Source of the DNA: Palsa-948 sp964481195
GTDB taxonomy: Bacteria > Bacteroidota > Bacteroidia > Palsa-948
Reading direction: 5' to 3'
NCBI GenBank assembly: GCA_964481195.1
Contig: CAYZTB010000045.1
Location: forward strand, 1 to 23,921
DNA length: 23,921 bases
The notes beneath the pieces were generated by a model, which was given only the letters and a program-made list of their open reading frames with translations, did no database searches and was not told where the DNA came from. The position numbers and the translations under genes are program-made. Shown here in pieces: positions 7,589-14,218 of this stretch; positions within the stretch are counted from its first letter, which is position 1; each line of letters starts with the position of its first letter.

Positions 7589-8041
7589 ATGGGTAAATCG
7601 CAAGAAACATATAGCAAAAAAGAGAAAGAAAAAAAGCGCTTAAAAAAGAGACAGGAAAAAGAGCAAAGACGCGAAGATCGTAAGAGAAATGCCGAAGGTA
7701 GTGGCAACGACCTTGAAAGTATGATGGCCTATGTTGATGAATACGGAAACATAACTGATACCCCACCCGATCCTACAAAAAAGAAAGCAGTTATTAGCGC
7801 AGATAGTATAGAGCTTGGCGTACCAAAACGCGAAGATGCTCCTTCTGGAGTTAGAAAAGGAAGAGTAGATTTTTTTAATACTGAAAAAGGATTTGGATTT
7901 ATCAAGGAGATAGACTCCCACGAGAAACACTTTGTTCACGTACACGGCCTGTTAGAAGAAATCAAAGAAAACGATATCGTTGTTTTTGAAATTGAGCCAG
8001 GCCTGAAAGGAATGAATGCTGTTCGTGTTAAGAAGGCTTAA
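7589..8041 (+). CDS. Cold-shock-domain protein with charged N-terminal extension
   Basis: This is a 150-residue cytoplasmic nucleic-acid-binding protein. Residues 1-35 are almost entirely Lys/Arg/Glu and probably form a basic helix. Residues 36-85 are a low-complexity acidic-to-neutral linker. The cold-shock fold follows at 88-149, with RNP1-like KGFGFI (100-105) and RNP2-like FVHVHG (115-120). Classical Csp proteins are about 65-70 residues, so this one is doubled by its N-terminus. The arrangement is known in Bacteroidota. An RNA chaperone role is likely. A -7 element lies 40 bases upstream. Its stop ends one base before the end of the convergent cyclophilin gene, and no terminator is seen between them. 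Confidence 0.88.
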   Translation: MGKSQETYSKKEKEKKRLKKRQEKEQRREDRKRNAEGSGNDLESMMAYVDEYGNITDTPPDPTKKKAVISADSIELGVPKREDAPSGVRKGRVDFFNTEKGFGFIKEIDSHEKHFVHVHGLLEEIKENDIVVFEIEPGLKGMNAVRVKKA

Positions 8042-8042
8042 T

Positions 8043-9203
8043 TTATTTTACAAACACCATTTTTTTAGAATCCGATAATTTACCCACCTGCATTTTATAA
8101 AAATAGGTGCCTGCAGGATATTTATTCATATCTGCTAACAGACTATACTCCCCTTTGTTTCTCTCTTCGTTAAGAAGCGTTTCAACTTCATTTCCTGCTA
8201 TATCATAAAGTTGAATTACTACTCGCACTTTCGAAGGAACCGTGAAGCCAATATTCGTTTGTCCGTTACTTGGATTTGGAATATTTTGGCCCAGGCGATA
8301 TCCATGATCTGCAAATGAAAGCTCCCCAACAGACGTATACCCTGTGGTATAGAATTTCCAAATTGGAGAATAGGTGCTCCAGCTCCCACCATTATTTGCC
8401 CTCACTCTCCAATAATAAACCGATGAGTCTTGCAGCCCAACTACGGTATTGTAATTTACTGCAGACTTTACCGACTTAAACGTAGTTGTAAAAAGAGAGT
8501 CTGTTGAAATATCTATTTGATAAATAATATCATCGTAATTTTTAAACCACTTTAATTGTTTTACAGCACCAACATTTTGCGTACCGTTTAATGGAATATC
8601 TAATGCCGGGACTTTAGGCAATGTATCGTTTGATCCAAGATAAGTAACAAACATTTCAATTTTTACATTGGGGCAATCATTTATGTCTCTTGGAGAACTT
8701 ACAATGCTATCTGCAATATTCATTCCAGATGTAACCTGTCCGTAAATTGTATAGTTATTATCTAATCCTGCTTGCGGAGCTACGCAAATGTAAAACTGCG
8801 AATTAGCACTATTTATATTCGCAGCACGTGCTGCGGCAAATGTTCCTCGCTTGTGAGTGGCTGCGCTAAACTCTGCATTTACGGTAGGCTGACCGGGAGC
8901 TCCTTGCCCCCAAGTAGATTTTGGTCCGCTTCTTGAATTAGGATCTCCCCCTTGAATAACAAATCCTGGAATTACTCTGTGAAAGGCTGTGGTATCATAA
9001 AATACTTTACCAACTAAACTATCAAAGTTCTTTACATGATTAGGAGCAATACCCGGAAACAACTCTACAGTTATATTACCAAGAGGAACTCCACCACGAG
9101 TTGTTGCTATTTGATATATTGGCTTTCCTGTAAATTGAGCTATGCTAACAAAATGAAATAATAAAATTATTTGTGCTACTACAACTGCTTTAATAATTTT
9201 CAT
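8043..9203 (-). CDS. Secreted cyclophilin-type peptidyl-prolyl isomerase with T9SS type A sorting domain
   Basis: This is a 386-residue exported protein. A signal peptide covers residues 1-22. A complete cyclophilin domain follows at about 28-192, with FHRVIPGFVIQGGD (74-87) carrying the catalytic arginine R76, F81 and Q84, and SQFYI (136-140). Its expected activity is cis-trans isomerisation of X-Pro bonds. The tryptophan that binds cyclosporin in human CypA is glycine here (QAGLDNN). A beta-sandwich region resembling fibronectin type III spans about 197-287, and a type A sorting domain spans 301-386 (NIPNPSNG ... YPAGTYFYKM ... KKMVFVK). The protein should therefore be carried across the outer membrane by T9SS, unlike the usual periplasmic or cytoplasmic cyclophilins. 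A perfect -7 element lies 26 bases upstream. Confidence 0.92.
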   Translation of the reverse strand: MKIIKAVVVAQIILLFHFVSIAQFTGKPIYQIATTRGGVPLGNITVELFPGIAPNHVKNFDSLVGKVFYDTTAFHRVIPGFVIQGGDPNSRSGPKSTWGQGAPGQPTVNAEFSAATHKRGTFAAARAANINSANSQFYICVAPQAGLDNNYTIYGQVTSGMNIADSIVSSPRDINDCPNVKIEMFVTYLGSNDTLPKVPALDIPLNGTQNVGAVKQLKWFKNYDDIIYQIDISTDSLFTTTFKSVKSAVNYNTVVGLQDSSVYYWRVRANNGGSWSTYSPIWKFYTTGYTSVGELSFADHGYRLGQNIPNPSNGQTNIGFTVPSKVRVVIQLYDIAGNEVETLLNEERNKGEYSLLADMNKYPAGTYFYKMQVGKLSDSKKMVFVK

Positions 9204-9228
9204 AAAAAATTAATTTAATTAATTATTC

Positions 9229-9236
9229 CAAAGTTA
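9229..9236 (-). promoter_or_regulatory. -7 promoter element for the surface cyclophilin
   Basis: On the minus strand these bases read TAACTTTG, an exact -7 match, with a TTG (9255 back to 9253) 16 bases upstream of it. The ATG at 9203 is 26 bases downstream, giving a leader of about 20 bases. Confidence 0.55.
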
Positions 9237-9285
9237 ACTTTTTTTCGAATAACAATAAAAGAGCAGAAAACCAGAGAGAAGAAAA

Positions 9286-10308
9286 TTAGATTCCTTTTCT
9301 TAGCGCTCCATGCATATTCGCATATTTGATAGAAATCTCTAGGCCACCAGCTGAGCGCTGTACTTGTCCATAGGAAGATGCGTTAAAATCATACGAAAGA
9401 CCAAAAGAATAATCGCCCATTTCATAATAAACTTGTGGGCTTAAGGCATCTTTAAATCTATAAAACAGTCCAAAAGAAAAAGCTGATTCAGCAAAAAAGT
9501 TAGTAACCTTTGTTCCCTGGCTGGTTTTAATCCTAACTAAGCCACCACCATAAATTTCCATTGCAGGACCTTGCATCATAAACAATAACGAAGGCACAAT
9601 ACCAAATCGAGTGCCTTCTATATCTTTACGCATACTACCGTGAGCAACCACTTTTGCATATTGACGCTCTTTGGTTCCCGTGTAAAATTTTTGCACAGGC
9701 ATCGAAGCATGATAATAAGCTGCACCAAAATTTATTTTTTTAACATTTATGCCATTAATATTTGAAACACTTGTTACAGATTCATAACTCATACCCACTC
9801 CTAGATCTAAATAAGAAAAAGAGTTTTTATACAATTGTTCATTGGGATTTAACCCTGGGTCGTAGTTGTATCCATTGTACTGGTTGGGCCACTCAATACC
9901 GGTAAGATTAATGCTATGCTGCATCATACCTGCTTGTAAGCCAGCAGAAAATTTTCCATTTGAATTAACTGGAACAATGGATGAGATAGAAATTTTTCCT
10001 TGCGTAGTTCCAAATCTCGAATCACCTCCTTTATCGGAGTAGAAGAATCCACCCAGTCCAATGAAACTACCTTTTTGTTTTTTCTTCTCTATGGGCATAT
10101 CAAAAGAACACATTACCGTACTAAATGCCTTACCCATGGATGGCCATTGATTACGATAGTTAATGATCCCTCTGTATAAACCGTCATACATTCCTGTCAA
10201 AGCTGGGTTAATAATTTGAGGAGTTTCAGAAAGCTGAGCAAAATGAGTATCCTGCGCTGTAGCTTCAACAATAAAAAACAAAGTAGCTATGAATATTAAA
10301 TTACGCAT
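9286..10308 (-). CDS. PorP/SprF family T9SS-associated outer-membrane protein
   Basis: This is a 340-residue protein with a signal peptide (residues 1-19, ending in ATAQ). Family-typical sequence follows: QDTHFAQ, then INPALTGMYDG and RGIINYRNQWPSMG. The rest alternates as beta strands, consistent with an outer-membrane barrel of the PorP/SprF type. In gliding Bacteroidota these proteins help deliver or anchor T9SS cargo that carries type B C-terminal domains. Its stop-to-start distance from the upstream type B cargo gene is only eight bases, so the two form a cargo/partner operon. A longer TTG start at 10323 would overlap the upstream gene by seven bases. The ATG at 10308 gives a cleaner signal peptide and is preferred. 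Confidence 0.9.
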   Translation of the reverse strand: MRNLIFIATLFFIVEATAQDTHFAQLSETPQIINPALTGMYDGLYRGIINYRNQWPSMGKAFSTVMCSFDMPIEKKKQKGSFIGLGGFFYSDKGGDSRFGTTQGKISISSIVPVNSNGKFSAGLQAGMMQHSINLTGIEWPNQYNGYNYDPGLNPNEQLYKNSFSYLDLGVGMSYESVTSVSNINGINVKKINFGAAYYHASMPVQKFYTGTKERQYAKVVAHGSMRKDIEGTRFGIVPSLLFMMQGPAMEIYGGGLVRIKTSQGTKVTNFFAESAFSFGLFYRFKDALSPQVYYEMGDYSFGLSYDFNASSYGQVQRSAGGLEISIKYANMHGALRKGI

Positions 10309-10316
10309 ACTCAGAT

Positions 10317-13300
10317 TTACCAAACTACAGTAATGTTTCCAGCTTTTTTAACTGATACGCCTTTGCTATCTAGCGCATAAAATTTATAAGCATACACTCC
10401 AGACTGAACTAATTTCCCGTTGTGTTTACCATCCCAACCAATCAATTTATCGTTTGTTTTAAATACCACTTGCCCCCATCGATTGTAAATTACAAATTCC
10501 AACTCCGACATTGTTCCAAAGACAAAAAGCATGTCGTTATTGCCATCTCCGTTTGGAGAAAAGCCTGTTGGCACAAATATTTCAGGACACTCACCAGAAA
10601 CAAAAACGGTAACAGTATCGGATGCAGAACAATTTTTAGCATCGGTAACTATTAAATAATAGGTTGTTGTAGCTGGTGGAGAAGCAATAGGGTTTGCGCA
10701 ACTCACACAACTCAATCCTGTTGGTGGCGACCAAATATAATTAGCGCCTCCAGAGGCACTTAGTTCAGCATTTTCTGTATTACAAATTGTTACATCGCCA
10801 CTAACATTTGGCACAGGAAGTTTACTAACAGTAATGGTTACCAATGCAGTATCCGAGCCACATGCATCAGAAACAGCAACAGAATAAGTAGTACTAATTG
10901 TTGGGGTAGCTACAGGATTTGAAATGGATGGATTACTTAAACCTGTTGCAGGGCTCCAAGAATAACTAGTACTCACACTAGCTACTAAAGTAGCTGACGA
11001 ACCTAAACATACATTGTTTGACGAGGCAGTTATAGAAGCATTATTTCCTCCATTAATAGAGATTGCAATGCTTGTTGTATCTGTTCCACACGGGCTGGTA
11101 ACAATTACAGTGTACGTAATATTGGTAGTTGGGGATGCTACTGGATTTGGAATAGTTGTATTACTTAATCCCGTAGGAGGGCTCCACAAATAACTGCTAC
11201 CTCCTGCTGCCAATAACGTAGTTGACCCACCGCAAGGGATAGCTGTTGAACTAGCAGTTACAGAAGCAGAGGCAGAACCTGAAACATTGATAGTAATACT
11301 TGTGGTATCTGATCCACACTGTCCGGATGTGAAAACAGTATAAGTTGTTGTAACTGTAGGTGTAGCAACTGGATTAGAAATAGAAGTACTGCTTAGTCCA
11401 ACAGCCGGAGTCCAAATAAAACTTGAGCCACCAGTAACTTGAAGCTGGGCAGAATCCCCACAAAAGATAGTTGTTGCGGATGCTGTTACTGATGCACTTC
11501 CGCCAATCGTGAAATGCGCAATAATACTGTCAGTTTTTGTCAGTCCTACAGACACTGCAGAATCGGTTGTGCTGGGCGTAGGTGTATGACTTTGAAATTC
11601 CCAATGGTCAAAGCAATATCCGGGTTTTGCGTGAGCAACTAAATTTATATTAATTCCACCAGGATAAATTCCTGAGTAAGTAAATTGAGTAATATTTAAA
11701 GAGTTTAAATCAACCGTACCAGAACCTGCAGGCGATACATTAAGTTTTATTGGGTACGGCCCAGTAGTGCCATTACAAGGAGCAAAATTATTTACCACAT
11801 TAGCGCACCTTGCTAAAATAAAATTACGCAGATCGGTTACGTTAGCACGCCATTTTGTATAAGTACCATTGCCACCATTTGCATTCCAGCGAGTTATGTG
11901 TGCCGTCATTTCTGGATCAATTACATTAACCATACTGTCTAAAATTGTGATCATGCGCGTACAACTTAATCCGTTATTCATCAGATCAAAATAACGCATA
12001 ACGTAATACTGCTTAAAGCCCGGGTTAGCTAAAAGCGCATTAAGAATTTTCAAATGTCCTTCGTCTCCACCAGGAGGGTTTAATGATTGAGTTTGACAAG
12101 GATCTGCATTTGCACCTGAGCTTGGCACGCCTGAATAATTAACGTAATGATCAAACGTGGCATCCACATCCCATAAAGTGTACCTCCACTTCTTTTTCTT
12201 TCCTTTCACATTTAGACCTCTCCACCATGCCGTATTCCAGTTTAGCCAATCCTTAGAAACGCAAACTGTGTTTATAAAAAAATAATCAACAAAACTTTTT
12301 ATGTTTAACAAACTATCAACGTAATTATAATTTGCCTGCACAGCCATGTTGTTTGCAGCTACATAGGCTCGCAAAGCTGCCCAATCATTTAAAGCTGTGT
12401 TCCCGCCATACTCTGCCCACACTCCACCCCAATCTTTTAAAAATTGTAGTGAATCCTGATCTGGACTATTCGAAAACTGAGAGTCAGAGTTAAAATAATA
12501 ATCTGTAAAATCTGCATCATCAACTTTTTCTCTGCTATCATAAACCCCCCAATAACTTCCATTTACATAAAGCACGCTAGGCGCCCAAGTTCTTACGTCT
12601 AAATGCAAACCCGCCTTTTGTGCTAATGTTTGCACATATTGATCACGAATGTGCGCACCACCTAGTTGCGAGTTGGGACCCCAAGAGTAAGGATTGCCCG
12701 GGGTTTCATAAGGATAATTATCCCCTGCAGATGCCTTTAATATTATTCTTTGAAATTCAGCTCGAGGTTTGGAATTAAATATCTGGTATTTAAGCGCATC
12801 ATTATAACCGTACTGATCCACACATTTAAAATCTATTCCACGCTGTGGATACGACCAAGAATCATTTCCATGCTTGTTAATCTCACCAAATGATTCTGCT
12901 TGCAAAGCGCCTAGCTTATCAAAATATTCTAAACCACCTGCAGCTTTTAAATTAGTTGGGTTTCCGGTGGTGAGCCAATTAGTAATTTGATCTCCAAATA
13001 CAGATACCACTTCAACTTTGTGATTTGCATTTATAAAAAAAGTGTTGCTCTCAATGAAACTTGCAGGGATAGTTGCTGTTGAGCTATAGGCTCTTGCACG
13101 AATTACTTTTGTTGTTGAAACTGCTATTGGGGTAGAATAAACTGTAGATGCGGTGGTTGGGGTTGTACCGTTTGTAGTATAGTAAATTGTAATGTTTGGA
13201 TCCGGAGTAGATATTGTAACGTTTTGAGTACTTGTATAAAAGCCTGCCGCAATGCTCATGCTTGGCGTTGTAGCATAGTTCTGAAATGGATTTGCATTAC

Positions 13301-13802
13301 TAGCTCCGGGAGTTGGTGTTGTAAAAACGCTCCAAGTTGCTGCACCGTTTGTTGTTCTTCCTCTAGAATGACCTACTTGCGTTGAGACAAGTGTTTGGGA
13401 ATCTATTACTGTTCCAGTAGCGTTTGCTAAAACTATTTCCTCCGGCTTGCACTGAGTAAGCTTAAAGCCAGCATGAATATTAGTGCCTGTATTAATATTT
13501 CTACCCGATGCCCAAATTCTTAAAAAGCCATTTGCATTTATAGTCGCATTTCCAATCTGCCATTTTGTAGGATTAATTAATTTATCGCTTAAATAATATC
13601 CATTAAGATTTACAGGCGATGCTGTAGTATTATATAGCTCTACCCAATCTTCATATCCACCAAAATTATCTACCGATGTATTTAAGTTAGAACAGGAATA
13701 CTCGTTGATGACAATCTGTGCATTCAAATGAGATGAAAAAGAAAAAGCAACAACAATAAAAAATGTTGTTCTTAGTGACGATAAAGTAGTTACTAACTTC
13801 AT
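10317..13802 (-). CDS. Large surface protein: lamin-tail, CotH and Ig-like domains with T9SS type B sorting domain
   Basis: This is a 1161-residue exported protein. Its order is: signal peptide (1-29); lamin-tail domain (about 29-140, INEYSCSN ... DWVELYN); chitobiase/hexosaminidase C-terminal-like domain (about 180-256, IYYTTNGTTPT); CotH kinase-like domain (about 285-640, NGSYWGVYDSREKVDDADF and later YTLWDVDATFDHY); four Ig-like repeats of about 75 residues (769-1070); and a gliding-motility-associated type B sorting domain (1071-1161, FSPNGDGNND ... YNRWGQVVF ... GWDGKHNGK). CotH proteins are atypical protein kinases, and the aspartates in WDVD fit its catalytic region. Activity here is inferred. 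The last Ig repeat carries a CVSC pair absent from the other three. The gene is followed eight bases later by PorP/SprF. A near -7 sequence (TAATTTTTG, 13818 back to 13810) lies very close to the start. Confidence 0.92.
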   Translation of the reverse strand: MKLVTTLSSLRTTFFIVVAFSFSSHLNAQIVINEYSCSNLNTSVDNFGGYEDWVELYNTTASPVNLNGYYLSDKLINPTKWQIGNATINANGFLRIWASGRNINTGTNIHAGFKLTQCKPEEIVLANATGTVIDSQTLVSTQVGHSRGRTTNGAATWSVFTTPTPGASNANPFQNYATTPSMSIAAGFYTSTQNVTISTPDPNITIYYTTNGTTPTTASTVYSTPIAVSTTKVIRARAYSSTATIPASFIESNTFFINANHKVEVVSVFGDQITNWLTTGNPTNLKAAGGLEYFDKLGALQAESFGEINKHGNDSWSYPQRGIDFKCVDQYGYNDALKYQIFNSKPRAEFQRIILKASAGDNYPYETPGNPYSWGPNSQLGGAHIRDQYVQTLAQKAGLHLDVRTWAPSVLYVNGSYWGVYDSREKVDDADFTDYYFNSDSQFSNSPDQDSLQFLKDWGGVWAEYGGNTALNDWAALRAYVAANNMAVQANYNYVDSLLNIKSFVDYFFINTVCVSKDWLNWNTAWWRGLNVKGKKKKWRYTLWDVDATFDHYVNYSGVPSSGANADPCQTQSLNPPGGDEGHLKILNALLANPGFKQYYVMRYFDLMNNGLSCTRMITILDSMVNVIDPEMTAHITRWNANGGNGTYTKWRANVTDLRNFILARCANVVNNFAPCNGTTGPYPIKLNVSPAGSGTVDLNSLNITQFTYSGIYPGGININLVAHAKPGYCFDHWEFQSHTPTPSTTDSAVSVGLTKTDSIIAHFTIGGSASVTASATTIFCGDSAQLQVTGGSSFIWTPAVGLSSTSISNPVATPTVTTTYTVFTSGQCGSDTTSITINVSGSASASVTASSTAIPCGGSTTLLAAGGSSYLWSPPTGLSNTTIPNPVASPTTNITYTVIVTSPCGTDTTSIAISINGGNNASITASSNNVCLGSSATLVASVSTSYSWSPATGLSNPSISNPVATPTISTTYSVAVSDACGSDTALVTITVSKLPVPNVSGDVTICNTENAELSASGGANYIWSPPTGLSCVSCANPIASPPATTTYYLIVTDAKNCSASDTVTVFVSGECPEIFVPTGFSPNGDGNNDMLFVFGTMSELEFVIYNRWGQVVFKTNDKLIGWDGKHNGKLVQSGVYAYKFYALDSKGVSVKKAGNITVVW

Positions 13803-13918
13803 AGGGTAACAAAAATTAGATGCCGAAGGTAAAATATAGATAACAGAAAGTCAATATTCTATGATATATTTTTTTTCTTAATTCCTTGTTCATAACTATG
13901 ACTTATATATTGTAACAA

Positions 13919-13940
13919 TTAGACGCTTCCACTCGTCTAA
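13919..13940. repeat. Inverted repeat upstream of the orphan small ORF
   Basis: TTAGACG (13919-13925) and CGTCTAA (13934-13940) form a perfect 7-bp stem around an 8-base loop. It lies 20-41 bases before the ATG at 13960, so it could be a leader hairpin or an operator. Immediately upstream is a small palindrome, TTGTAACAA (13910-13918). No T-run follows, so it is not a good terminator. Confidence 0.6.
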
Positions 13941-13946
13941 AGTTTA

Positions 13947-13959
13947 AATCTGCTTTATT
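13947..13959 (+). repeat. 13-bp direct repeat, left copy
   Basis: AATCTGCTTTATT ends on the base before the ATG at 13960. A perfect second copy is at 14180-14192, 233 bases away, so the two copies frame the small ORF almost exactly. The sequence does not occur elsewhere in the window as far as I could see. Confidence 0.75.
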
Positions 13960-14181
13960 ATGGCGGAAATAAACAATAAACCAACAATCCAAAATCAAAG
14001 AATCATGTCGTTTTTTTCTTATTTATCAGACAATTACGAGTTAAGCAAGTTCGTTTTACCTAAAAAACGACCCTTAAACGACTTATTAGAAATAGATGAG
14101 CAAAAAAAGCTTGATGAGTTAATGATGGAAAAGGATTATTACGAAATTAATACCATCATCAAAGGTAGATATAACTACTAA
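13960..14181 (+). CDS. Small orphan protein of unknown function (73 aa)
   Basis: I do not recognise this protein. It is 73 residues, charged (many Lys, Glu and Asp) and without a signal peptide or membrane segment, so probably cytoplasmic and helical. The middle (LNDLLEIDEQKKLDELMMEK) looks like an amphipathic helix. It is the only plus-strand gene between about 8.0 and 16.9 kb and sits between two long minus-strand T9SS cargo genes. It has no TAnnTTTG element upstream, but a 7-bp hairpin precedes it and a perfect 13-bp direct repeat frames it from the base before ATG to within the stop codon. It could be a real small gene, part of an inserted cassette, or a chance ORF in a 416-base gap. I lean to real because of its protein-like composition. 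Confidence 0.5.
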   Translation: MAEINNKPTIQNQRIMSFFSYLSDNYELSKFVLPKKRPLNDLLEIDEQKKLDELMMEKDYYEINTIIKGRYNY

Positions 14182-14192
14182 TCTGCTTTATT
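14180..14192 (+). repeat. 13-bp direct repeat, right copy
   Basis: AATCTGCTTTATT begins within the TAA stop codon of the small ORF and is identical to 13947-13959. See the left copy and the finding on this locus. Confidence 0.75.
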
Positions 14193-14218
14193 TCAAATTT
14201 TATAAAAAAGAAAGTTAA

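Noticed and set aside
7640..7945. A 101-codon open frame on the minus strand
   Set aside because: It is antisense to the cold-shock-domain gene. The Lys/Glu-rich plus-strand sequence yields a Phe/Leu/Ser-rich artefact on the other strand.
13919..13940. Inverted repeat as a terminator for the CotH gene region
   Set aside because: It lies upstream of that gene's start on the minus strand, has only a 7-bp stem and no T-run, so a leader hairpin or operator is more likely.
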